Assembly (NCBI GenBank): GCA_036429605.1
Contig: JAVFKD010000010.1
Coordinates: forward strand, 682,001-746,000
Length of the DNA stretch: 64,000 bases
Origin: Cladobotryum mycophilum
Taxonomy: Eukaryota > Ascomycota > Sordariomycetes > Hypocreales > Hypocreaceae
Direction: 5' to 3'
Shown here in pieces: positions 31,449 to 44,396 of this stretch. The notes under the pieces were generated by a model, which saw nothing but the letters and a program-made list of their open reading frames with translations, was not told where the DNA came from and made no database searches. A program made the translations under genes and the position numbers. Position 1 is the stretch's first letter. Each line of letters starts with the position of its first letter.

Positions 31449-34400
31449 TTACTCGGAGGCTAGAACAGACTTTTCCGCTCTCGCCCGCATGTGGTTGGCA
31501 TGAGTCTCGAGGCAGCGGGCCATGAGGTGGGTAACAGGCCACACAGCGGCCTTGTCGAGCATTTGAGCCGTGAGTCGGAGTATCTTGGCTGCGTAGCCAT
31601 TGTGTCCATCGATTGGCTCCGTGTTGGTGATATTCCCCCCAATAAGATCCAAGCTAATCTTCATCTCAGCAGACGTCAATACCTCGCGAATTTTGTCAAG
31701 AAGCTTGACATCTTCTTCCTCGAGTAGCATGAGAGCAGGCACTTGCGAAGCATCCACGTGATCTTGTCCAAGAATACCCAGGTATCGACCAACGCGGTCC
31801 TGCAGAGTGGCAACCCATTCAGCAAGAACTTGTGCGCAGTCAAAAGCACACATTGCCGATTGCAGCGGCAGCTCGCGACTCGTAAAGTCGGCAAACGTTA
31901 CACCGAGCTTGTCTGACATGGCCAGAGAGTCGGCGGCATAGAAAGCGGCCCTTCGCAAGTGCCTCTCCCGACGGGAAATGGAACGGCTAGAAATTCCGTT
32001 GGCTGTCCCCTTCGTCTTGTCATTGCTCAATGTCTGCATCTTTGGGGAATCGGTAAAGATGGAGCTATCGAACATGTCGGTGCTGACTGGCTCAGGATTC
32101 GACGCTGGTGACTGCTCAGCGTGCTGTGTCATCTCGGACCCCCGTGCCAGCTCTTCCGCCATACCGTCCCAGTCGCGCTGCCAGAACTTCTCTTTGGATC
32201 TTGCGAGGTTGACGAACAGACGGACGTAAGCGAGATCCAAAAGCGGGATGGCATCTGCCGACAACGGCCCCATTCCAAAGGGATTCGGTCGCTCCAGGGT
32301 ATGCTGAGGATTGCTTGACCATGCCGTTTGCCAAGCCTTGAGAGCTGGCTCAATGTGCCTGTGCATTTTCTCAGTCTCCTCGCTTGTCCAAATTTTATTA
32401 TGATGTCTCTGTCGAGTTTCCCAGATATAGTTGTGAAGGGCATTGATGAGAACTAGACAGCCGAATGTGCTTGGTTTTAGGTCAGTTGTGGGCAGATCAG
32501 CTGGATTAACCGGCGTTTGCTGTCCGGCATTGTTGAGCGAGGATAGGTGTTTTTGCTGCCTCTCATTTGTTCGCAAAAGGTCTCCCAGCGCGTCGCAAAA
32601 CCTGAGGTTGTTATGGTTTGCGGCTTCAACCCCGCCCTTGGCGAAGAAGGCAGAGCTGGATTCGGCTGCAAAGAATTCTTCGTCGCACGGCAAATCCAGC
32701 AAGATTTCAGAGTTGGTTAACGCTGGAGTATGGTTATAAGCAACGACAAGCAAGCTAGACATGATAAAAACGGCATATAGAGTGCGTTTGCGCTCTTCCT
32801 TCTTCTTCCATTGCAGCCACTCTTGTTTCTCTTCTTGCTCTGGTTTCCTGTTCCAACTTGAGTCGTCTGTCATTCGCGTGTCCTGGCCGTCAGTAGCAGA
32901 AGTTGTCGGTTCCGGGCGTCCAAGTTCAGCTGCTTGCGCCAAACTAACGAGGGCGGCACAGTGCGTGGAGGCGATGTCGCTGATGGTTTTGTCGGCGCAG
33001 TTGTGGCCGTAGACAACATTCAGGAGCATGGCCTGGACAAGCCAGACGGGAGTGTGAGCCAAACCATCCTTACCTAGAGAGCTTGGGTCAGCAGCTTGGG
33101 TGCTGCGTCGAACGTCAGCCTTGCGAACATCAGCTTTTCGTCGCTCCTCGAGGTAGAAGAAAATCATCTTCTTGGCCATGTCGAAGAGCTCCTTGGACTG
33201 GGCGTGCTCCATCTCATACAGGGCGCCGATTGCGGCCATGGCAAGAACCAGACATCCACTACCACCTACTCCGTTTATGCGACCACTGGGGGACGAAGGC
33301 ATATCAAAGGACAACGTGGGCAAATGCAAGAATGGAAGATGGGGATGGAAATATGTAATGTAGGCAGCCACGTAGCGCTGAAGATTCTGGGTACTGGGCA
33401 CATTTGCGGCCTGGGCCGAAGCTGGGGAGGCTGTCTGGAAAAGAGGCGATTGCGGGGAGGTTTGAGAAGTGAAGGAGTATTTACGGCCTCCAAAGGGCAG
33501 GCACTGGGAGAGAATGTTCACGATGGCAGTCCTTGTGGTATCTGTGATTGTGGTTACGGGCGAAGCGCCATGATGGACGCCACTCAGGGATGACGGGGTA
33601 TCCGGGCCGGCGTTGAAGCCAAGGGTCTGATTAAGGTTCTGCGCGTTCAGTCCAGACATGACGGAAGGGCTCAACGAGCTCAACGAAGGAGGAGGCGTGG
33701 AGAAGTATGGGTCATTGATCTTTTGAGTAGCTGGCTGAGGTGATAAAGGAGCTCCGTTTAGGAGATCCGGAAAGACGGAACCATTTAGATCCATAGCAAA
33801 CGGGTTCGACATCTGAGGTGGTCCCATCACGGACGGCTGCCACATGGCACTTGTCCCAGCAGGCGCCGGGTGGTTCGAACCATCCACCATTACATCGCTA
33901 ATCCCACTCTGGCTCGTCGTGCTGAGGGCGGATGGGCTCGACTCGTCTACCACGTTGTCATTTGTTTGAAAGGACATTTGATGCTCAAAACCACTCAACC
34001 AGTCAAAAGTATCGTCAAAGACCTGGCTCGATGTGAGGTCACTCATCATAGTCGCGGCAAAGGGGGCGTCTGCTCCAATGCCATGGACGGGGGGAATCAT
34101 TATAGTGAAGGGCGTTGGGGTTGATGGTGGTGCCGGGTCCAAACAAGAGGCTCTCAAAGTCAAACTCGGAGTTGAAAGCCGACCCCGGGGGTGCTGTGCG
34201 AAGCCCATTGTCAAAGTCGTTGGTGAGCTGGCTGGTGTCGATCTTGGGGAGACCGTGGCCGCCTCGCTGACCCAATGTCATGGACATGCCACCTAGCATC
34301 TGGTCAAGATTGTGGAGCGGCAGACCAGCAAGGCTCTGGTGGCGGTTGTGAGATTGATGCATGCCTCTGGCGGTCGACGCATTGGCGGCCGCAATCTGCA

Positions 34401-35160
34401 TGGCTACTCCATCGACGTGACTAATGGTGTTTGCCCTCGGTCTCATGGTGGTAGCAGCAGCAGCACTTGGGTTCGCGCCAGCCACGCTGTTCTTACGAGC
34501 CCGACTCTGGCCCGGGGGGCGCCGCTGGCCGACTCTCGACGATTTCGGGGGCGAGAGGAAGGAGTCGTGGTCTGGTGCAACTTTTGCTGGTGACGAAGAA
34601 GCAGATCTCGACGGGCAAAGCATCGCGAACACTCTGGGCACTCGAACGGCTTTTCCTTTGTGTGAGAGCGCTCGTGGCGCTTCAAGTGCTCCAATCGGGC
34701 AAAGGAGCGCTGGCAGGTGGAACAGACATGAGGACGAGGTTTGTCAGTCTTTGGAGGAGGGAAAGCTGGCGGAGCCTTTGTGTTCACAGTAATGGTGGAC
34801 GCTGTGGGAAAAGCAAAATGATGGTCAGTGTCTGGCATGAATCTTCAAAAAAAAATCGGCTACACACGAGCGGGTCTGGTCGGGAAGAACAGGAGGGGCA
34901 GACAGGCAGGCAGGCAGTGCGCGGAATGCAGAGTGAATGCAGTGCGGAGTGAGTGCAGAGTGAGTGCAGTGCAGTTGCAGTGCAGTATGGTGCAGTGCGA
35001 AAGCGAGCGATTACAGAATGGGCTCACCAGAGTCATCTGCATTTGCGGGAGCGCTACCAACAGCTGCTGCTGCTGCTGCGGCGGCGGCGGCGTTGGTGGT
35101 GGCCGAATTGGACATTGTAGAGGCGCGCGACACCCTAGGGCCAGAATCATTCATAACCAT
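31449..35160 (-). CDS. C2H2 zinc-finger transcription factor with Fungal_trans domain
   Basis: Exon 1 is 35160-35028 and exon 2 34801-31449, with a 226-bp intron (GTGAGC donor, CCCACAG acceptor). The product is about 1160 aa. N-terminus: a ten-Ala tract, then two adjacent C2H2 fingers, Cys71-His91 (CSTCQRSFARLEHLKRH) and Cys99-His120 (CPECSRCFARRDLLLRH). Next is a basic/Ser-Pro linker, a long Asn/Ser/Pro-rich region, and a Fungal_trans (Zn-cluster-associated middle homology) domain beginning near YVAAYITYFHPHLPFLHLPTL. The tandem fingers resemble the Msn2/AmdX class in DNA contacts. Three frame breaks (near 34515, 34092 and 34069) all lie in C runs of six, six and five, and adding one C at each restores a continuous family-like protein. 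They are therefore probably assembly errors. Its upstream region is unusually long (about 9 kb). Confidence 0.85.
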
Positions 35161-36250
35161 GGCAAATAATTGAGTTTCAAGCGTGAAGAAGAAAAGATGT
35201 AGAGAGTTATTTTTTGGTGGCTGACGGTTTGGTTTGTATGGGGGGGTTTTTTTCTTTCTCTTTCTTTTCGCTATTTTATCGCGGGGTGACGAGCGAGATA
35301 CGAACAGGCGAAAGACGGGTATGGCGGGGAGCTCGTAATCAGAGGGATGGAGGGGTGATGGCGGCGGAAGACAGTGTCGGATAGATAAGAGAATGCGCAA
35401 AAGAAGACGAAAAAGACAAGAGGGAGAAGCCTGCTTTGGTGAGCGACAGAATAAGCATGTCCAATCGGATCGGGTCTGATCTGATAGTCAGAGAGAAAAC
35501 GAAGAAGAAGAAGAAGAAGAAGAAGAAGAAGAACAGAGAGAGAGAAAATGAAGCAATTTGTTCTTTTTTCGAGAATGTTTCTCTGGTCGCCGCTCATAAA
35601 AGCACAGCTTGAAACTCGACAGGTCGAAGCAGAGTTCAATTGCTGCTCGAGGAGAGGAAGAAGAAAAGAGTAGGTAGAAGAAAGAAGGTTGACCGGCTGG
35701 GAGACGAAACAGAGAAAAGATGCCCATGAGCCCACCAATTGCGGCGACACAGTGCAGAGAAACTCTCTGGGCGGCGGTCCAGCCTCTGCCTCTACCAAAG
35801 TACCTCTCCTCTACAGGCTTCCATTCCCTACCTACTGCATCTGCTTGCTTGGTGCTGCTGTTGCTGCTGCTGCGCCCGCCGCCTCCCACGCCCCGAAACG
35901 GATGGACCAGGGCTCCAACATTCCCTCACACACACGCACACACTACGGAAAGTACGTACACCACACAGCACTATGGAGCACACTACACTTCATTCACTTT
36001 ACTCTACTCATACATAGTCGCTCATCACTCAATCACTCACCTTGCATTTGTTGGATGGTGGGAGGGCGACGACAAAACGGACGGGAGAACAAGGGCCCCA
36101 GTCTAGAACTAGGTAGGTACTAGGTAGCTAAGGCGTGTTTGTCCAAGACCCAGATCCGAGACGCACTTCCAGCCCGTTTGCCTGTATGTACGGAGTATGT
36201 ATGTAGGTATGTATGTACTCCTGGTATGGCCTCGTGCAGTTATTAGTACG
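35161..36250. other. Upstream/leader region of the C2H2 factor with simple repeats
   Basis: Purine/pyrimidine-asymmetric DNA directly upstream of the factor's start, with a (GAA)n tract at 35498-35532 and CT/GCTGCT stretches. The composition fits a long 5' UTR and promoter. No separate gene is supported although long chance frames exist because of the repeats. Confidence 0.45.
35498..35532. repeat. (GAA)n microsatellite
   Basis: About eleven GAA/AGA units in the presumed leader of the C2H2 factor gene. Confidence 0.9.
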
Positions 36251-36257
36251 GAGCATC

Positions 36258-36285
36258 ATGCTGCTGCTGCTGCTGCTGCTGCTGC
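36258..36285. repeat. (CTG)n microsatellite
   Basis: Nine CTG units on the + strand, not inside a supported gene. Confidence 0.9.
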
Positions 36286-39200
36286 AACTGCAATATGCCC
36301 TCCATGCAGTCGTTACATGATGCATACCTCCCTACATATATGCCTACATACATGACACCCTTACAACACTCTGCAGATGAATGCCACTCGCGGTCTGGTT
36401 CTTGCAAGAGCAGGCAGGGATGATGGAATAGATAGCCTATGACAGCTAAGCAAGAGAAATTTTCCAACGAACCCATCCATGAATTGATTGCATGCTCAAT
36501 GCTGTAGGTATACATATACATGTACGTACTAGGTACCTTCTGCACGGCAGGGCTTGGGGCAAATGGGCTTGGCTTGGCTGGCTTGCTGGGCTGGGCTGCG
36601 TTGGACTGGACCAGCCAAGGTTCCTGATTGACTGGAAAAGCTACTAGGTACCTAGTACCTCATGTCTGTACGCGCTTTTAGCTGGAAGGGGAATGGCCAT
36701 TGGTGTATAAATGCTGGAGTTGCGTGCGACATGGCTTCTAAATTGTACCGTCGTATACCGTGCGTAATGCACACAGTCATGCACTGTAACCCGCGCCGCC
36801 TGGGTGCAGCCGCCTGCAAGTCCTGCGACAAGTCCGGCGCACCAGAGATGCTTTCTCCCCCCTTCTGCTTCTTCTCTGGCCAACGAATGGATGGAAAGAA
36901 TCGGATACATGCGGATGTAGTAATATGTAGGTAGTGAGGAATGTCGTAGCCGGATACTTTTTTTTGTTGGCAACACATTTCGTTGACAGCTTTGAGGTTT
37001 TATTTTATGCATTCTGTTTCACTTGGCTTGGGTGAAGAATGCATCCCCCATCCAATGTCACGAATACTCGACGACAGCAGCCACGTAAAGGCCACGAAAC
37101 CATCTTGTACTGACTTGACTGTACGTACCCCGGCCGGTTCCGGCGAACAGGGCTACCGTCTCGCTCTCGGTACAGTCATAACCGTCATCTTTGATATGAG
37201 ATAGAGTCGACCAAGATATCTTGGGCCTGATAATTCATAAACATCACTCCACTTTTGGTTCTATTTTCTCAGCCATCTGAAGCATCTGACGTGGACTGTC
37301 TGGACTAAATTCCCAGCACGTCAGCAATAGGCCCAAGGATGTGGCTCATCCATAAGTCCCTTAAGACTGTTTTCGAGTTATTATCCAATTTAGGCAACAT
37401 TTCGATCAATGGTTTCAAGTAGTTTCCGGTGCTTCAATGCTTCACCAGAGTTAAGCCATACACATGAGATGTACACTCACTACTTGTTGGGTACTTCGGT
37501 ACGCGAATACGGGGAATGAGAAAAATAAAATATAATATAATATAATAAACATCCATGGTTTCTTTTACTCAAATCCAAGCCATTACGGAATACCTCCGTT
37601 CACTCGGACGGCTTCTTCCAAAACATCCCGGGGTGCTCCGAAAGACGGCGAGGCAATTATTACCTACCTTGCTTGTTTGTTTGCCTACCAGCCTTTGACT
37701 GGCGGGCGGTTGAACATCCCAATCATCATCTTCATCATTGTGTCACCCACACACACACACTCATACGCACGCACGCAACGCACATCATTTATTAGATACT
37801 ATACGGAGAACGTGCTCGAGGTTGGAATCTCCATGGGCCAACTAATTTACACACATAATACATTGCTTATGTCTAATACTTTCTTACCCGAGTCCTGCAT
37901 CTACGCAGCGACCCAGTGTTCCCATGACTCTCCCCATCTGTCCTCTCTCTCTCTCTCTCCCGCTCTCTCTCTCTCTCTACCTCTGCCTAGGTAGTAATCC
38001 AAGCCCGCCGCCAAGGCAAGGTCCGCATCCATCCGAGGTGCTATTGCATTGCAGCAGGTAGGCAGGTAGGTACATACCTACATACATACATACACACATA
38101 CCTTGTCCCATTCCCTGTTGTGCCTCGCAGACAACAGGTTCTCGATCAAGGCGCATGCAGAAACGGCGTTATCCGTATGGAGCTTGTAGTTCCACGGATG
38201 ATGTATTCCCTTGACAGAAAGCAGCGCCAGAGGTGCATTGGATGCGACACTCGCGAGACTGATTTTTGCGGCGAAATAGAGACGCACAGTATTATTACTA
38301 CTACCACCTTGGGAGGTAGGTACGTGCCTACCTGGGAGTACGTACCTTGGTAGCAGTGCCTTGTACGGAGTACACACCAACACCACCAACCTGCCTGGTC
38401 AACAACTCAAGGCCACCAATAGCCGGCGGAAACTGACGTCCACCGCTGATAGGCAGAATCGGGGCCAAACTCGCTAGTCGCAGCTCTGGCTTTGTCTGGA
38501 ACTGTTAGCAGACGATCGATTTTCCCAGGACTGTGAGTCTTATTGCCATTATTGCAGGGGTTTTCGTCACGAACCGCCCGTTGATTGAACAAGACCCATT
38601 TTGCCCATGACGGGGTCTGCCTCTTTTCATCTTAGTGCCTACCTACCTAGGTACCTAGTACCTTGAGAGCGACTGGCCGATACTGCACAGTGCGTGCGCC
38701 CCGGCTACATAACCGCCTCCTTGTCCACTCCCAGAGAATACGTGAGCCAATAACACCCGACGCTCGACATGTTGGTACGGACTATATCACCATGCAGGAG
38801 ATGTGCAAGGTGTGACGTGCCTGCAACTGGTTTTTTGGGAGTATTGACACAGTATGAATGTAGAGGCAGCATCACGGTGCTGTTAATAAGACATGCGTCC
38901 CAACTTCTCCATATTCGCAATCTCCTCACATCCAATAGATGTGCCTGTCTTGGAAACAAAACCTGTTCTGATCCTATATCGTTTACTACTTGTAACATGC
39001 AAACGTTACGAATGATAGAGAGAGAGGGAAGAAGAAAGAAGAAGAGAATATGCCCAACGTCGCTTTCGGTTCCCAACTGTGCAACTTGGCGATCGCATGT
39101 GCTAGTACCCTGTTGTAGTTTAAAAAATTACTGTGTACTTCGTTACATGTACCTCGGGAGGCATAAACGGGAAGGCAACAACAGACTCGCAATTGACTTT

Positions 39201-42200
39201 CATCACAAGAGCTTTTTTCACCCTTTAGACTTCACTACAGGTGAACAAGACAAATTGACTCTTCCAAGCTTCAACCACCATATCCTTCGTCATCCAAACC
39301 CCTAGCCTTCAAAAACGAAAAGCATCATGGGTGCGTACGGGAATTTCCAAAAAAGCCATCTTCATGACGATTCGCCCAATGTCAAAGCATCGAGTAACTC
39401 ACCTCGAAACTAAACCCACGCGGCTACCACTACCCTCAACACCGTCCCTGTTCCTGACCAGTGCTACCTCTCTAGTAGTAGCTCTCCGTACCGCCCACCA
39501 ACGACGACGACAACGTTTTGCATCCCGCACACCTTTTTGCCCAATCGACGAAACGAGCATCTTTGCTTGATGAGGCAATCTCTGGTGGGCCAACAAGAGG
39601 CGAAGATACGGCGCGTGCGTGCTATTTATAATTCAGGCAGTGGTTGCCGAGCCCAGATGCGACCGCAGCGGATGGATCATCTCCACTCACTCGAACTCAT
39701 GAACTCGAAGAGAGAGAGCAAAACGGAACAGGTTTTTGTTTTCGTTGGCCGCGATGAGATGCATCGCTCCGTCGATCCCACACTGTATTAGCATTTATCA
39801 CCTGCCTTAGGGCAAACCATGGTGGTTGTACTCACACGGTCGCAAATCCGAGCAAAATCCCACCCCAAGAGGAATGGCATTACCTTTGGGCCAAACAGAT
39901 TGTCGAGCTCGCGATCCACCCTGCAGGCATTGACTGCTCAACAAATTGCATTGGCTCACTCAGTGGATGGAGCGCCACTTTTTGGCCGCTTGTCATTAGC
40001 CCTGCCTGCCTGCGACACGGTTCATGGGTTCATGCATGGATGCTACGGAGAATTGCAACTTTGCTGGGTCGCTCGCTGTGACGAGGACAGTTCTCGAGTG
40101 GAAAAAAGCTTGCTTGTCGCCAACCTCCGATTTCAGGCTCAATGCTCGAAGCGATGCGATGGCATGAGCCAATCTGATTCCGTGGCGATATTCACGTTGT
40201 CGATACTTGGAACGTTTGAGTCAAGAGACTACCAAATGCCAATAAGGCACCAACATTCGAGACTGCGACCCAAGCAGCATGGTCAGCAGCACAGGCTGAT
40301 TGTTGGTGATAGTTGGGCAGATAGCATCGTTGGTGCCACACGAAGACATACCTCAAAGTCACCTAGCCTAGCAAACGGTATTTCCAAGGCGCGCAATAGA
40401 CCCGTCTTATCTTTTGCTTCCGTGTTTTATTGACGCCCAAGATTAAGCATGTGTAGCTGTTGCTCGTTGAACAGCTTCCAATTGATAGCTTGTGCTGCTA
40501 CTCCTCTATGCGGCCTTTCAGTATGGATGGATTATCCTCCTCGCAGCCAAAAGGGCGTCTGCAATAACTTGGATACAACTCAGCCAAAAGGCTGATTGGC
40601 TCTTCCAAAATGCCCAAGATGCTACGTTTTATTTCTAACGCATTATCGGGGCTCTGTATTTGCACAGTGTAAGAACCCTATGGCGATCTTGGAATTTTCA
40701 GCCCTCTACCAAGCCTCGGCGAGTTACTGGATCATCAATCGCTCTACCAACCTGGAATATTTCGGTGGCGCTCTTTTAGCACGACGACAGAATCGCCCAT
40801 GTGGCTATCTGCAGCTATCAAACTCTCTTGACATTCTAGATTCGAGACTCTATGCGGGAGAAAATTTGGTGACCGAAAGATGCGGAACGCATGCCTTGTT
40901 ACGAGACTGATTGATGTATCAGGTTATTCCAACTTCATCTCACCATGAGTGTGCAGGTTTGTTTTATTGGCTGCGACGTTCCATGCACAGGGGCAGCCGT
41001 GACAGTGCAAATCAACACGGTCACACAAAAAAAGCAGCCAAGCAGCCTAACCATGGACATCAAGGGTGGTGGCATTAGTACAAAGGAGCTACATACCAAT
41101 CGCCAGGCAAACAATTCGCATCAGCCTATGCAGGCGTTGTTAATCGCCATTTCCAAACCCGCAGCATCATTCAAGCAAGATTATGTCCAAGTGCGGACGC
41201 GCTCCATGACCTAGCAATTGACAGTACTGTATCTGAAACAAGTGTTTCCATACCACCATTTCGCAATCAGGTCAAGGATGAGGCAATGCTCAGCGCGGCT
41301 TGATTGGAGTTGTCTTTCAAGGTTCCTCGTCCTTTCATCAGATCCATCACCAAACAAACAGTCAACCATACGAGATTGCTGAATCGCAGGACTCGGAATA
41401 CCTGCTGCAACAGGACAGAGCCATGTTCCTGGACCCATCCCAAGGAATGGTCAGGTGCACAGAATTCCAGGGCCCACCAACATCCAACAAGCTAGAGCGG
41501 CTGGAGGGTCAGTGATGATGCACTAATGGCCGACATGCTTGTCCTCTCTGTCGTTCATCATTCGTCCATTCGGATGCAACTTGATTGACCGACATGCTGC
41601 TAACGACCCAAGACATTTGAGTCACTGAGGCGGGCCGTTTTGCTTCAGCTTTCTAAGTCGTGTCTGGAACAAATGTCGCTCGCAGTAGCGCGTAATTTCC
41701 AATAGCTGACTCAATTTGGTAACTGGGAAGCAATTCTTCTTGCCGTCCCAACCTCGCGCTGCCTGGACTTGGACTGGATGCAGAGCTGCGAATCCAACGA
41801 CGCGTTATCGTATGGTGTTTGGAGGCAGCCAACAAGGCCGACGGCATGCCGGGATCCACGCCTCTCATTTCCAGGCTGTTGTGTCACCTGCAGTTACCCA
41901 TCCATCCGGACGCTTGGCTGTTCCGATTCACCAGCTCTTTATTATTGGTCATGAAAGTTGGAGCTCGTCGTTTGGTGCTGTATCATTTCGGCTACGCGAC
42001 CCCAATACCCCAAAATCCCAAAATCCTCTGCCCCTCGGTTACCCCAACTTCGCGTAGCGGGACCCAGACACAGGCTGAGACTCCCCAGATTCCCGACTTC
42101 ATCCAAGAAAAGTCATTTACTTGGTGGTCAGGACCCTTGAGCGGTCCGTGATAGCGCACACGCCATGCTTACACCCCTGGTTTCCCCAGACTTTCTCTAG

Positions 42201-43432
42201 CCGATTCTTCTGCTTCAAGGTTGCAGAATTGCTGCTTCAAGGTTCATGGTGAATTATGACCGCTGCAATGACCTCGCTTCGCTTCCTCTAGTAAAAATGC
42301 AGACTTATGCAGTCAGGCCAATAAATGATGCTGCCCATGTAGCTTTCTGTTTGTTTTGTTTTGTTTTCTTTTTCTTTTTCGCTGCCTTTCCCGGCTTCAT
42401 ACATTCAAGGCGTTCTGCTGGCTGCTCCCGAACGCCATGGGCGCTGTCGAAATCCCGCCCTTACAGCCATTTGCTCTCTGACCAGTCATTACACCGCAGT
42501 CTCATCACTTTTGTTGCTAGTACTTGTAACTAAACACTTATGACACCCGAGGCACCCGGCCGTGACGGCTGTTGATCCGCATTCCTGTTCCCTAGAAACT
42601 GCTTATTCCCAGAATTGGCGTTTCCATTCACTCACTAATGGTAACAATTGGCCAAGGGTCGGTTGACAGATAAAATGTGGCAGTGCATTGATGCTTTTAC
42701 GTATTCCAAGTGAATTCTCTAGGTTGGAGTGTTATTATAGGTAATGGATAACCTTTCTAGGCATGTGATGTGTGTTCATGCTCCGCTTACAATAGGTAGG
42801 CAAGCTGACTGGTCAAGCCGCCGACGCATCTCATATGGAATGCGGAACAAAGATCCAAACTTTGCCCGCGGCCGTGTTGGGTAACAGCCGTTGTTTAATT
42901 ACCCGCCTAAAACAGGGAGTGCCGTCCTAAATTGGGCCACCGTTGTTGTTCCTTTTGGTGTCACAAGACGTCGTCTCCATTGGCACCTCGGTAGGAAGTT
43001 GCATGAAGCCAGCCCATGCTGCAAAATGCAGTATCTTGGTTAAACAGGCCTGTGGAGGTCGTGTTAACTTGAGGACCCCACGTGCTCGGCCATGGCTGCC
43101 GGGGACTTGCTGCTTAAAGCATGTTCATTAACGCCAAGGGAATGCATTCTCGAGCTCCCCAGTCAGCTCAAGAGAGAATGTATAAGCGCCAAGAGTCGTT
43201 TACACGCCACGGATGACGAAAGATGGATGGAGGGTAAAGATGAACTTACAAGGATCTATCCCCCCAGCCGGAAGGATTAGCTCGCTTCCTTTGAACGAGA
43301 TGAAAAGCATGATCGGGCCGCGGCCGGATGGATCACGATCCTCATGACTCTCTGTTTTCCGCATCCCCTTCGGTTCTGGAAACTCGCAACATACGGAAAC
43401 CTCATCTTGTCGGAAAAAGGAATTGAAAGAAA

Positions 43433-43446
43433 CCCCCCCCCCCCCC
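43433..43446. repeat. Poly-C tract (14 nt)
   Basis: An uninterrupted run of 14 C on the + strand in intergenic DNA. Confidence 0.9.
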
Positions 43447-44071
43447 TTTTCACCCCGTGCGAACCCCCAAGCGCGCCCTTTGTTCGCTGCTGAGTGGGTG
43501 GGAGAAATCGTCGGAAGATCCGCCGCCACTAGGGGTTCTGGGCCTCCCGGATGGGCCCACACACACTTCGGGCTTTGCAGGGAGACCGGTCGTTTTGGGT
43601 GGGTTTCGCGGCAGATGCGGAACCCGATGGAAATGATTTGCTCAGAGGTTTTTTCCTCCTTTTCTTTTCGTCTATCGATAGGGTTTTGTGCTTGTGAGCG
43701 TGATCATTTAGCGTGGGGGTAGGTAAGCATTGACAAAGCGGCATGGGCTCTTTTGCTTGGGTTTAGGGTAGGTAGTGAAGCCATCACCAAGGTTATGAAG
43801 GTCACTTTTGCAGTTGGCAATTCGTCTTCTAATATGACTCTTTATATTATTATCAATTGATTTTATTTTCGGGAGTGTAGTTTAGATGCTCGTTATGTTG
43901 GCAATCATAGCTTAGGAGGAGGCCTGATATTTCACCCCGTGCCGCGTTGTGATACCTTTCTACATGTCAGGAGTGCAAAGGCAGATTTTGATTGTAATTT
44001 TTGGCTCTTTACGAACTAATATGATAAGAAGTCCGTCGCAAAGCAACCAAAGGGCTTGTAACGTTCAATTT

Positions 44072-44075
<4 letters not shown>

Positions 44076-44126
<51 letters not shown>
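44076..44126. repeat. (CT)n microsatellite
   Basis: About 25 CT units, continuing as imperfect TTCTCT for another 25 bp. It lies about 270 bp downstream of the first HSP70-like gene's stop. Confidence 0.95.
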
Positions 44127-44134
<8 letters not shown>

Positions 44135-44396
44135 TCTCTCTTTTCTTGCTACCTCTGTTCGCTTAGAAAACAAATATTTTATTTACACACCTTTCCAAGG
44201 CTGTAGAATAATCTGTTGATAGGTCTATGCTATGGAGAGTCTAGGTAGTCAAGGGTATGATCGCCCTTTCTGCTCATAAACATCTTCAATTAATCAGGGT
44301 CTTGCGCCAATCCACATGCTCCGTTTCGCTCGTATATATCTCAAAACAGGTATGTAGGGGGGCCTAGGAAAAATAGTATGAGGAATGGTAAACTGC

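Larger units (their letters stand above)
36286..44396. other. About 8 kb gene-poor region of normal GC
   Basis: No frame here shows a recognisable domain; the longest are + 39819-40433 (204 codons), + 38769-39305 (178) and - 36644-37012 (122). All have the composition of non-coding frames. Many short ACCTAGGTAGGTAC-type palindromic words and simple repeats occur (CT near 37937-37978; C14 at 43433-43446; CT at 44076-44126). At 39230-39330 a C/T- and A-rich leader leads to ATGG followed at once by GTGCGT, which could be a tiny first exon, but no downstream exon was identified. It may hold regulatory DNA or long non-coding transcripts. Confidence 0.4.

Noticed and set aside
35011..35888. Long minus-strand frames upstream of the C2H2 factor
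   Set aside because: Only the final segment (35160-35028) is the true first exon; the rest is opened by GAA/CT repeats.
38769..39305. A 178-codon plus-strand frame
   Set aside because: Ends inside what looks like a 5' leader, is low in coding character and matches no family I recognise.
39819..40433. A 204-codon plus-strand open frame in the gene-poor region
   Set aside because: No domain, no codon structure and no supportive splice or promoter context; composition matches overlapping chance frames in this repeat-rich interval.
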